The translations under genes and the position numbers were made by a program. From Pseudolysinimonas_A sp049651805 (GTDB taxonomy: Bacteria > Actinomycetota > Actinomycetes > Actinomycetales > Microbacteriaceae): a DNA stretch of 64,000 nt. Positions within the stretch are counted from its first letter, which is position 1. Every line of letters begins with the position of its first letter. Location: assembly GCF_049651805.1 (NCBI RefSeq), contig NZ_JBASCU010000038.1, positions 1 to 64,000 of the forward strand. Direction: 5' to 3'. Below the pieces are notes generated by a model. That model worked only from the letters and a program-made list of their open reading frames with translations. It did no database searches and was not told where the DNA came from. Shown here in pieces: positions 8,554-16,222 of the stretch.

Positions 8554-9453
8554 ATGCCTCACCCCTCGTCGCCACTGCCTCCCGCGCTCGTCGGCGCGAC
8601 CTTCCAGACCGGCACCGCCGAACAGCACGGCGTCACAGCGAAGCGCTTGCGCAGCCGCGATCTCGATGCGCGCATCCACGGGGTCCGGGCACCCGCGGGA
8701 GCTACCGAGCACCTCGTCGGACGGTGCCGAGCCTTCGCCGCCCGGTTGTCTCCCGAGGTGTTCTTCAGCCACTCGACAGCGGCACGTCTTCTCGGCGCGC
8801 CGCTTCCGTTCCGGCTCGAACGGATCACGCACGTGCATGTCACGGTCGAGGCGCCGACGCGGGCACCCCACGCTCGCGGGATCTACGGCCACAGTCGCCG
8901 CATGGCCCCCGGCGACGTCATCGACGTTTCAGGCCTTCGAGTCAGTGCGCCCGAGCGAGTGTGGTGCGAAATGGCGGGGGTTCTGGATATCCCGGACCTC
9001 GTCGCCGTGACCGATTACCTCATCCATCATCGCCGACCGCTTACGACGACGACCGCGCTGGCCGAACGGCTCGCCTTCGGGGACCGCATCTCGCGGTCAC
9101 GCCGACTCACGGCGGCCCTCGAACTCAGCGACGACCGCGCCGAGTCACGGCCCGAGTCACGCCTTCGCGTGGCGTGCGTGTGGGCGGGGTTGCCCTGGCC
9201 GTCTGTCAACCATGAGATCGTCGACACCGAGACCGGGCGTGGCTACCGGTTGGATCTGGCTTGGCCCGAACTCAAGTTCGCGATCGAGTACCAGGGCGAC
9301 GGTCACCGCACGAGAGCGCAGTGGCGCCGCGACATGTCCCGTCGCGAGCGGTTGCGGATCGCGGGGTGGACGATCCTCGAACTCAATTCCGACGATCTCC
9401 GCGACCACGCCGCACTCATCGGGTTGATCCGCTCGGGACTCGCGTCGCGGTGA
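8554..9453 (+). CDS. DUF559 endonuclease-fold protein
   Basis: A 299-residue protein of the actinobacterial type that joins an N-terminal helical region to a C-terminal DUF559 (Vsr/restriction-endonuclease-like) domain. The C-terminal domain shows YRLDLAWPELKFAIEYQGDGH, with candidate metal-binding D and E residues, then RERLRIAGWTILELNSDDL. In-frame codons extend upstream to 8278, but family resemblance begins near MPHPSSPLPPALVGATF, so I place the start at 8554 with moderate confidence. Biochemical function is unknown; relatives are common as orphans. It is bracketed by matching palindromes, the downstream one 7 bp after the stop. Confidence 0.75.
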   Translation: MPHPSSPLPPALVGATFQTGTAEQHGVTAKRLRSRDLDARIHGVRAPAGATEHLVGRCRAFAARLSPEVFFSHSTAARLLGAPLPFRLERITHVHVTVEAPTRAPHARGIYGHSRRMAPGDVIDVSGLRVSAPERVWCEMAGVLDIPDLVAVTDYLIHHRRPLTTTTALAERLAFGDRISRSRRLTAALELSDDRAESRPESRLRVACVWAGLPWPSVNHEIVDTETGRGYRLDLAWPELKFAIEYQGDGHRTRAQWRRDMSRRERLRIAGWTILELNSDDLRDHAALIGLIRSGLASR

Positions 9454-9460
9454 AGGCTGC

Positions 9461-9509
9461 TTGCCCGAGAACGCCCCATCAGCGCGGCGCAAGGGGCGTT
9501 CTCGGGCAA
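9461..9509. repeat. Flanking palindrome, right copy
   Basis: The perfect 17-bp arms TTGCCCGAGAACGCCCC and GGGGCGTTCTCGGGCAA enclose a 15-nt loop. It could end transcription in both directions, for the DUF559 gene on the left and ndk (stop at 9523) on the right, although no T-run follows. The matching copy at 8448-8496 suggests a dispersed repeat rather than a simple terminator. Confidence 0.75.
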
Positions 9510-9522
9510 ATAGCAGAGGGGG

Positions 9523-9963
9523 TTACCCCGCGGCGGGGAACCAGAGAGCGAGCTCGCGGGCGGCCGATTCCGAAGAGTCGGAGCCGTGTACGAGGTTCTG
9601 CTGCACCTTCAACCCCCAGTCGCGGCCGAGGTCGCCGCGGATGGTTCCGGGAAGAGCGAGGGTCGGGTCGGTCGTGCCGGCGAGCACCCGGAAGCCTTCG
9701 ATGACGCGGTTGCCGGCGACACGCATTGCGACGACGGGGCCCGACTCCATGAACTCCACGAGGGGCTCGTAGAACGGCTTGCCCTCGTGTTCGGCGTAGT
9801 GCGCGGCGAGGATCTCCCGCGACGGCTGCACCATCCGCAGGTCGACGAGCGAGTAGCCCTTCGCCTCGATGCGGCGCAGGATCTCGCCGGTCAGGTTGCG
9901 GGCCACGCCATCCGGCTTGACCAGTACCAACGTCTCCTGGATTTCCAGCGAATTGGCGCTCAT
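9523..9963 (-). CDS. ndk: Nucleoside diphosphate kinase
   Basis: Transfers gamma-phosphate between NTPs and NDPs to balance nucleotide pools. At 146 residues it is slightly longer than the usual 135-145. ETLVLVKPDGVARNL is the N-terminal strand and KPFYEPLVEFMESGPVVAM the central part. The active-site His lies in QNLVHGSDSSESAARELALW. The start ATG at 9963 is preceded by AAGGAGGGG and overlaps the DUF4233 stop as ATGA. It is the last gene of the ileS-folC-DUF4233-ndk operon. Confidence 0.97.
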   Translation of the reverse strand: MSANSLEIQETLVLVKPDGVARNLTGEILRRIEAKGYSLVDLRMVQPSREILAAHYAEHEGKPFYEPLVEFMESGPVVAMRVAGNRVIEGFRVLAGTTDPTLALPGTIRGDLGRDWGLKVQQNLVHGSDSSESAARELALWFPAAG

Positions 9964-10364
9964 GCGTCCCCTCCTTCTGCGGCGGAAAGCCGCGATTCTT
10001 CGATGCGCCGCGCGCGCACCAGACACCACACCCACAGCCCGGCGAACGCCGCACCGATGACGAACATGAACCCGTGCGCGACCCCGGTCGCGATGAGCAC
10101 GACCTGCAGGATGCCGCCCAGCACGACGCCCCAGGCGAACCGCTGCACGAGAGACACCACAACGAACAGCGCCATCAGCGAGAACCCGACGCCGAGAACG
10201 ACCCCACCCGGGATGCCGCTGAGCCCGTTGATCGCGAGGGTTGCGAAGAACAGAACCACGGCTTCGAGCACGAGCACGATCGACAACAGCGTCTCGGTCA
10301 CCCCGCGTTCACGTCGCGGTCGTCGCGGACGCCCGGTGCGGGGCGACGTCTCATCGGTGCTCAC
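9960..10364 (-). CDS. DUF4233 membrane protein
   Basis: 134 residues. A basic N-terminus (TGRPRRPRRERGV) precedes about four transmembrane segments starting TETLLSIVLVLEAVVLFFAT and a short acidic tail. The pattern and its position between folC and ndk match the actinobacterial DUF4233 family, whose function is unknown. The GTG at 10364 overlaps the folC stop as GTGA, and the stop overlaps the ndk ATG. Confidence 0.85.
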   Translation of the reverse strand: MSTDETSPRTGRPRRPRRERGVTETLLSIVLVLEAVVLFFATLAINGLSGIPGGVVLGVGFSLMALFVVVSLVQRFAWGVVLGGILQVVLIATGVAHGFMFVIGAAFAGLWVWCLVRARRIEESRLSAAEGGDA

Positions 10365-11713
10365 TTCCACCCCCCGGCCTCGGCGAGCGCCAGGGCTTCG
10401 CCGACGAGCGTGATCGAGCCCGTGATGAGCACCGCGCGACTCGGCGCCTCCGCCGCCCACTCCCGGGCAGCGCCCACGGCCTCCCCGAGATCCTCGAACC
10501 GCAGCACCGACTCATCAGGGGCGACGGTCAACGCGACGGCGGCGAGTTCGTCGACGGGGGTCGCGCGATCCGACTGCGACCGGGTCACATGGAACCTCGA
10601 CGCGATCGGAGCGAGTTCGGCGAACACCCCGTGCGCGTCCTTGTCGCCGAGCACCGCGATGACGACGGCGATCTCGGTGAAGTCGAAGTACTCGGTCATC
10701 GCCCCCGCGAGGGCGCGGGCCCCGTGCGGGTTGTGGGCGGCATCCACCAGCACCGTCGGCTCGATGCCGATCAACTGCAGGCGTCCGGGTGAGGTCGCCT
10801 CGGCGAGACCCTCGGCGAGCACGTCGTCGCTCAACGGCACCGCACCACCGCCGAGGAACGACTCGACGGCGGCGATCGCGACGGCGGCGTTCTGCCCCTG
10901 GTAGTCGCCGTAGAGCGGCAGGAACAGCTCCTCGTAGCGGGAGGCCCGACCCCGCACGGTGATGACCTGCCCGCCGACGGCGACGGTCGTGGACTCCAGC
11001 GCGAAGTCCACCATCTCGATCGCCATCGACGCCTCGTCGAGAGCAGCCGCCGCGCGCAGTTCGTCCATCGCCTCGAGCGGCTGCATCGCGGTGACGACGG
11101 TCGCGGCGGGCTTGATGATGCCGGCCTTGGTACGGGCGATCTCGGCGACCGTGTTGCCGAGCCGCACCTGGTGGTCGAGCGCGATCGGGGTGAACACGGC
11201 GACCTGCCCGTCGGCGACGTTGGTGGAATCCCACTCGCCGCCCATGCCGACCTCGAGCACCATGACATCCACGGGAGCGTCGGCGAAGATCGCGAAGCCG
11301 AGCACCGTCAGCGCCTCGAAGTACGACAACGCCTCCTCGCCGTCGGCGACGAGTTCGGCGTCGACGATTGCGAGGTAGGGGGCGATGTCGCGCCAGTTGC
11401 GCACGAGCGCCTCGTTCGAGACCGGGAGCCCAGAGATCACGATGCGCTCGTTCACCCGCACGAGGTGCGGTGAGGTGAGCAACCCGGTCTTCAGCCCGGC
11501 GGCGCGCAGGATCGCCTCGATCATCCGCGACGTCGAGGTCTTGCCGTTCGTGCCGGTGATGTGGATGACCGGCGCCGAGTGCTGCGGATCCCCCAGCAGC
11601 TCGCACGCCTTGCGAGTCGGCTCGAGCCGCGGCTGCGGGGCGGCCTCGCCGATGCGAACGAGCAGTTCGGCGTAGACCTCGTCGGCCTCCGCCTGGAAGT
11701 CCTCGTCGCTCAC
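10361..11713 (-). CDS. folC: Bifunctional folylpolyglutamate / dihydrofolate synthase
   Basis: An ATP-dependent Mur-ligase-fold enzyme that adds glutamate to dihydropteroate and to folates. It is 450 residues. The P-loop is HITGTNGKTSTSRMI near residues 51-65, followed by GLKTGLLTSPHLVRVNERI. A central-domain motif is MVLEVGMGGEWDSTN and a C-terminal-domain motif is DAAHNPHGARAL. GTG at 11713 overlaps the ileS stop as GTGA, so folate glutamylation is translationally coupled to isoleucyl-tRNA synthesis under the upstream T-box. Confidence 0.96.
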   Translation of the reverse strand: MSDEDFQAEADEVYAELLVRIGEAAPQPRLEPTRKACELLGDPQHSAPVIHITGTNGKTSTSRMIEAILRAAGLKTGLLTSPHLVRVNERIVISGLPVSNEALVRNWRDIAPYLAIVDAELVADGEEALSYFEALTVLGFAIFADAPVDVMVLEVGMGGEWDSTNVADGQVAVFTPIALDHQVRLGNTVAEIARTKAGIIKPAATVVTAMQPLEAMDELRAAAALDEASMAIEMVDFALESTTVAVGGQVITVRGRASRYEELFLPLYGDYQGQNAAVAIAAVESFLGGGAVPLSDDVLAEGLAEATSPGRLQLIGIEPTVLVDAAHNPHGARALAGAMTEYFDFTEIAVVIAVLGDKDAHGVFAELAPIASRFHVTRSQSDRATPVDELAAVALTVAPDESVLRFEDLGEAVGAAREWAAEAPSRAVLITGSITLVGEALALAEAGGWK

Positions 11714-14700
11714 GCTCGCTCCAGCTGGATCGTGACCGCGGAACCCTCGCCAACGGCCGTCGCACCATTCTCCCCCGTGAGGGTCGCGAGCATCGTCGCG
11801 AGCACCTCCCCGGAGATGAGCTCGCGATGGGCCTCGACCGCCGCGACCGCCGCGTCGTCGCCCACGATCGTGAGCACGATGCGGTCCGACACGTCGAGGT
11901 CGGCATCCTTGCGCGCCTGCTGCACGGCACGGATGACGTCGCGCGCCAGGCCTTCAGCCGCGAGCGCCGGTGTCACCGCTGTGTCGAGCACGACGAAGCC
12001 CCCGTCGCCGAGGAACGCGACCGCCGCATCCGGTTCGGCCGTCGCAAGCACCAAGTCGTATTCGGATGCTTGCAGTGCGGTGCCATCGACGATCACGATG
12101 TCGCCCTCCGTCATCCACACCCCTGACTTCGCGGCCTGGATGACCCTTTGCACGTCTTTGCCGAGCCTCGGCCCGAGGGCCCGGGCGTTGACGGTGAGCC
12201 GACGTTCGATGCCGTACTCGCCAAGGCTCGATTCGCGCAGCGGCTGAAGGTCGACGGAGCGCACGTTGAGCTCGTCGGCGAGGATGTCGGCGTACGGCTC
12301 GAGGGCCGCCGGGTCGGCCGACACGACGGTGAGCCGGGCCAGCGGCAGCCGTACCCGCAGCTTCTGCGCCTTACGCAGGGCGAGGCCGGCGGATGCGATC
12401 TCCCGAACGCGGTCCATGGCCGCGACGAGCGCGTGGTCGGCCGGGAACTCGGATGCCGCGGGCCAGTCTTCGAGGTGCACGCTGCGTCCGCCGGTGAGAC
12501 CCTTCCAGATCTCCTCGGTGACGAGCGGCAGCAGCGGAGCCGCCATCCGGGTCACCGTCTCGAGCACGGTGTACAGGGTGTCGAAGGCATCCTGATCGGT
12601 GCCGTCCCAGAACCGGTCGCGCGACCGCCGCACGTACCAGTTGGTGAGCACGTCGCCGAAGTCGCGCAGCGCCTGCGCGGCAAACGGGCTGTCGAGCACG
12701 TCGAGGTGGGCCGTGACCTCGTCGAGCACCTCACGGGTCTTGGCGAGGATGTAGCGGTCGAGCACGTTCTGCGATGTGGTCGACCGCTTCGCCGTCACGC
12801 CCGCAGAGTTCGCGTACAACGTGAAGAAGTAGTACGTCGACCACAGCGGCAGCAGCAGTTCGCGCACGCCCCCGCGGATGCCTTCTTCGGTGACGACGAG
12901 ATTGCCGCCGCGGATCACCGACGACGACATGAGGAACCAGCGCATCGCGTCGGCGCCGTCGCGGTCGAACACCTCGTTCACGTCAGGGTAGTTGCGCAGC
13001 GACTTCGACATCTTCTGCCCGTCGTTGCCGAGCACGATGCCGTGGCTGATGACGTTGCGGAAGGCCGGCCGGTCGAACAGAGCCGTCGACAACACATGCA
13101 TGACGTAGAACCAGCCGCGCGTCTGCCCGATGTACTCGACGATGAAGTCGGAGGGGTTGTGCGACTCGAACCACGGAGCGTTCTCGAACGGGTAGTGCAC
13201 CTGCGCGAACGGCATCGAGCCGGAGTCGAACCACACATCGAGCACATCGGGAATGCGCCGCATCACTGAGGCCCCGGTGGGGTCGTCGGGGTTGGACCGC
13301 ACGAGATCGTCGATGTACGGCCGGTGCAGGTCGACCTCGCCGTCCGGGTTGAGCGGCAGCCGCCCGAAGTCGGCTTCGAGCTCCGCCAGCGACCCGTACA
13401 CGTCGATCCGCGGATAGGCGGGGTCGTCCGACTTCCACACCGGGATCGGCGAACCCCAGTACCGGTTGCGCGAGATCGACCAGTCGCGGGCGTTCGCGAG
13501 CCACTTACCGAACTGGCCGTCCTTGACGTTGTCGGGAACCCAGGTGATCTGCTGGTTGAGCTCCCCCGCCCGCTCCTTCACGTCGGTGACCCGCACGAAC
13601 CACGACGACACCGCCTTGTAGATGAGCGGGTTGCGGCAGCGCCAGCAGTGCGGGTACGAGTGCACGTACGACTTCACCTGCACGAGCCGGTCGTCGGCCC
13701 GCAGCTTCTGGATCAGCACCGGGTTCGCCTCGAACACCTGGAGCCCCGCCACCTCCGTCACCTCGGGCAGGAAACGCCCGCCATCGTCGACCGACAGGAT
13801 CACCGGGATGCCGGCCGCGGCACAGGTCACCTGGTCGTCTTCACCGTAGGCGGGCGCCTGGTGCACGATCCCGGTGCCCTCACCCGTCGCGACGTAGTCG
13901 GCGACGAGGATGCGCCACGCGTTCTGCATCCCTTCGGCATCCGCGTAGTGGTCCCAGAGGCGGTCGTAGTGGATGCCGTCCAGCTCCCGGCCGGCGAAGG
14001 TGCGCGAGACGACCGCATCCTCGCCGAGCTCTTTCCGGTACGCCGCGACGGTGTCGACCGCCAGCAGGTACTCGCGACCCTCGGCATCCGCGACGACGCC
14101 GTACTCGACATCCGGCCCGACGGCGAGCGCCGCGTTGGTCGGGAGCGTCCACGGGGTGGTCGTCCAGGCGAGCGCCCGCACCCCGGTGAGCCCGAGCGCC
14201 TCGGCCTTCTCGCCGACGAGCGGAAAGGTGACGGTGACCGACTGGTCTTGCCGCATCTTGTAGACGTCGTCGTCCATCCGCAGCTCGTGGTTGCTCAAGG
14301 GGGTCTGGTCGCGCCAGCAGTACGGCAACACCCGGTAGCCCTCGTAGGCGAGGCGCTTCTTGTACAGCTCCGAGAACGCCCACACAACGCTCTCCATGAA
14401 GGTCACGTCGAGCGTCTTGTAGTCGTTCTCGAAGTCGACCCAGCGGGCCTGGCGGGTGACGTACTCCTCCCACTCCTTGGTGTACGTCAGCACCGACTTC
14501 TTCGCGGCGGCATTGAACGCCGCGATGCCCATCTCTTCGATCTGGCTCTTGTCGGTGATGCCGAGCTGGCGCTCGGCCTCGAGCTCGGCGGGCAGCCCGT
14601 GGGTGTCCCAGCCGAACCGGCGGTGCACCTGCTTGCCGCGCATGGTCTGGTAGCGCGGGAAGAGGTCCTTCGCGTAGCCGGTCAACAGGTGACCGTAGTG

Positions 14701-14865
14701 CGGCAGGCCGTTGGCGAACGGCGGGCCGTCGTAGAACACCCACTCCTCGCATCCTTCGCGCTGCGCGACGGAGGCTGCGAAGGTGTCGTCCTTCTTCCAG
14801 AACGCGAGGATGCCGCGCTCGATCCGCGGGAAGTCGGGAGACGACGGGATCGACGGGTACGACAT
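11710..14865 (-). CDS. ileS: Isoleucyl-tRNA synthetase
   Basis: Charges tRNA-Ile. It is 1051 residues, the class Ia IleS of the actinobacterial/eukaryote-like (mupirocin-tolerant) length class. The HIGH-like motif is PHYGH at about 55-59 and KMSKSLRNYPD carries the KMSKS loop. CP1 editing-domain sequence (TTTPWTLPTNAALAVG) is present, as are Cys pairs such as HCWRCRNPL. The start ATG at 14865 lies 9 bases after GAGGAG, which is sequestered in the upstream T-box. Confidence 0.97.
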   Translation of the reverse strand: MSYPSIPSSPDFPRIERGILAFWKKDDTFAASVAQREGCEEWVFYDGPPFANGLPHYGHLLTGYAKDLFPRYQTMRGKQVHRRFGWDTHGLPAELEAERQLGITDKSQIEEMGIAAFNAAAKKSVLTYTKEWEEYVTRQARWVDFENDYKTLDVTFMESVVWAFSELYKKRLAYEGYRVLPYCWRDQTPLSNHELRMDDDVYKMRQDQSVTVTFPLVGEKAEALGLTGVRALAWTTTPWTLPTNAALAVGPDVEYGVVADAEGREYLLAVDTVAAYRKELGEDAVVSRTFAGRELDGIHYDRLWDHYADAEGMQNAWRILVADYVATGEGTGIVHQAPAYGEDDQVTCAAAGIPVILSVDDGGRFLPEVTEVAGLQVFEANPVLIQKLRADDRLVQVKSYVHSYPHCWRCRNPLIYKAVSSWFVRVTDVKERAGELNQQITWVPDNVKDGQFGKWLANARDWSISRNRYWGSPIPVWKSDDPAYPRIDVYGSLAELEADFGRLPLNPDGEVDLHRPYIDDLVRSNPDDPTGASVMRRIPDVLDVWFDSGSMPFAQVHYPFENAPWFESHNPSDFIVEYIGQTRGWFYVMHVLSTALFDRPAFRNVISHGIVLGNDGQKMSKSLRNYPDVNEVFDRDGADAMRWFLMSSSVIRGGNLVVTEEGIRGGVRELLLPLWSTYYFFTLYANSAGVTAKRSTTSQNVLDRYILAKTREVLDEVTAHLDVLDSPFAAQALRDFGDVLTNWYVRRSRDRFWDGTDQDAFDTLYTVLETVTRMAAPLLPLVTEEIWKGLTGGRSVHLEDWPAASEFPADHALVAAMDRVREIASAGLALRKAQKLRVRLPLARLTVVSADPAALEPYADILADELNVRSVDLQPLRESSLGEYGIERRLTVNARALGPRLGKDVQRVIQAAKSGVWMTEGDIVIVDGTALQASEYDLVLATAEPDAAVAFLGDGGFVVLDTAVTPALAAEGLARDVIRAVQQARKDADLDVSDRIVLTIVGDDAAVAAVEAHRELISGEVLATMLATLTGENGATAVGEGSAVTIQLERA

Positions 14866-15065
14866 GGCTTGCTCCTCGCGAAGGGGTATTCACTTCACGA
14901 GGACGACCCTGGGGGAAAGCAGAGCCGCGGTACCACCTCGCTTGCACATCCCACGGATATGCCTCTCAACCAGGCTGTTACGGGCCCGCCCGCTCGGTTC
15001 TACTCCCCAGTTTCCTGAGTTTCTTCCGTGAACTCCCCGGTGATGCCGGATCACAGTTGTTGGAG
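14866..15065 (-). promoter_or_regulatory. ileS T-box riboswitch, translational, ultrashort Stem I
   Basis: The T-box core AGGTGGTACCGCGG is on the minus strand at 14938-14925. About 100 nt upstream in the transcript, a 4-bp hairpin CCGG-CATCA-CCGG (15049-15037) presents ATC, an Ile codon, in its loop. This is the ultrashort Stem I described for actinobacterial ileS. Downstream, CCTCGTGAAG pairs with CTTCGCGAGG and buries the GAGGAG ribosome site, so control is probably at translation initiation. Uncharged tRNA-Ile would open the site and raise ileS and the coupled downstream genes. The 5' boundary is approximate. Confidence 0.9.
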
Positions 15066-15099
15066 CGATCTTAGGGGATTCCCGAGAAATTCGTCGTGA

Positions 15100-15115
15100 G
15101 ACAGACAGGTCTGTC
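15100..15115. promoter_or_regulatory. Palindromic operator-like site
   Basis: GACAGAC-AG-GTCTGTC is a 7-bp-arm palindrome between the divergent ileS T-box and the secreted-protein gene. The shape resembles TetR-family operators, but no TetR gene is nearby. It partly overlaps the first of the 11-bp-period heptamers. Confidence 0.4.
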
Positions 15116-15151
15116 CCGGGTCCGTCACGCCACCGTCACGCCCCTGTCACG
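15112..15151 (+). promoter_or_regulatory. Four direct heptamers at 11-bp period, SARP-type operator
   Basis: TGTCCCG (15112), CGTCACG (15123), CGTCACG (15134) and TGTCACG (15145) recur at exactly 11 bp. SARP activators are known to bind heptameric direct repeats one helical turn apart, overlapping the -35 region. The last repeat sits 17 bp before CAACTAT (15168-15174), a plausible -10. A SARP-domain regulator is encoded 1 kb downstream at 16223. Confidence 0.6.
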
Positions 15152-15184
15152 GGCCTGAAGGAGTCTCCAACTATTGGGGGAATC

Positions 15185-16078
15185 ATGAAGAACAGCACCA
15201 CGGGAGCCGGCCCTACCGGCACGGGTGCGACGCATCGGGGGATGCGTCGCACCTGGGCTATCGTCGCGACGGCGGCCCTCGCCCTACTCATGGCGAGCTT
15301 CGGACCGGCACCGCAAGCGGCTGAGGCCGCGCCATACGGGCAGTGCGACAGTCTGTTCAACACGCCGGGTCTCGGCATGGATTGCACGGTCGCGGTCGTC
15401 AACAACCTCGACCTCGCTACGGGGGTCACCAGTTCGACGACGACGTACACACGCTGTAGTGGCGCGGCGAACACGGCGCTCACCTGCGAAGGTCCGACAA
15501 CGGTGTCGTCGACCGAGCTCGTGACGAGCGTGTCGCAGTGCAACTCGTCACTTGACGGGGGTGGAGCTTCGATGAATTGTTCGGTAACGGTCACCAACAA
15601 CATCGTCGGCGACGCCACAGCAGTGGCAGCGACCGTGAACCAGTGCAACGACTCACTCGTCGGGGGCGGCGCGCGCGCGTGCAACCCGGATCCGGCGACG
15701 ACGTCTGGCGCGGCGATCAACCAATGCAACAACTCGGCGAACGAGGGCGGCTCGTCGCTCACGTGTACGGTCGGCGCGGGGTCGACCACGTCGGATGCCC
15801 TGTACGTCACGGTTTCTCAGTGCAACTACTCCGCCAACGGCGGCGGTTCACTGATCGTCTGCTCCGTCCAGTTGGCGACCAACGTCAGCCCTGCGGATGT
15901 CGTTCCGCCGGATGAGGGCGACGTGCTCGGCGATCAGGTCGCTGCCCGCTCCGATGAACTAGCCGCAACCGGACCGGCAGAGGTGTGGCCGTTGGGCGCC
16001 GCCTTGTTCGTCGCCGTCGGGGCACTGTTGGTGGGCTGGACCCGGTTCGCTCGCGCGCGGGAAGTCTCGATCCGCTAG
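15185..16078 (+). CDS. Secreted Cys-repeat protein with LAxTG-like sorting signal
   Basis: 297 residues. A long signal peptide (basic MRRTWAIVATAALALLMAS, cleavage near AEAAPYG) is followed by about five degenerate repeats of pattern QCN-S-x-N-x-GGG-S-x4-C-x-V-x-V. Each repeat has a pair of Cys, for example INQCNNSANEGGSSLTC. The C-terminus has LAATG near 259-263, a hydrophobic span (PLGAALFVAVGALLVGW) and a basic tail (RFARAREVSIR). This is the layout of a class E-type sortase substrate in high-GC actinobacteria. Cell-wall anchoring is inferred; no sortase gene is in the window. GGGGG precedes the ATG. Confidence 0.75.
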   Translation: MKNSTTGAGPTGTGATHRGMRRTWAIVATAALALLMASFGPAPQAAEAAPYGQCDSLFNTPGLGMDCTVAVVNNLDLATGVTSSTTTYTRCSGAANTALTCEGPTTVSSTELVTSVSQCNSSLDGGGASMNCSVTVTNNIVGDATAVAATVNQCNDSLVGGGARACNPDPATTSGAAINQCNNSANEGGSSLTCTVGAGSTTSDALYVTVSQCNYSANGGGSLIVCSVQLATNVSPADVVPPDEGDVLGDQVAARSDELAATGPAEVWPLGAALFVAVGALLVGWTRFARAREVSIR

Positions 16079-16140
16079 CGAGGTAACAGCCAGCCGTGCA
16101 CTGGGGCCTCCGGGGGGAGTCGAAGCGAACGGTGGGTGGG

Positions 16141-16176
16141 GAAGATGCGGCCGTTCGGGGGAACGGCCGCATCTTC
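16141..16176 (+). terminator. Strong hairpin after the secreted-protein gene
   Basis: GAAGATGCGGCCGTTC and its exact complement flank GGGG, a 16-bp perfect stem with a 4-base loop. There is no T-tract, as is common for actinobacterial terminators. It would separate the secreted-protein gene from the regulator at 16223. Confidence 0.7.
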
Positions 16177-16222
16177 CGCGTAGGCTTAACACCCCTACCC
16201 GGTCAGGGGGTGTAGCCGCACC

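Noticed and set aside
5615..9010. An 1131-codon open frame on the plus strand opposite rne
   Set aside because: It is antisense to a well-conserved RNase E, lacks recognisable domains and arises from GC-rich codon bias. Similar long antisense frames opposite GH31 (35868-38243) and the transglutaminase gene (56072-58882) were rejected for the same reason.
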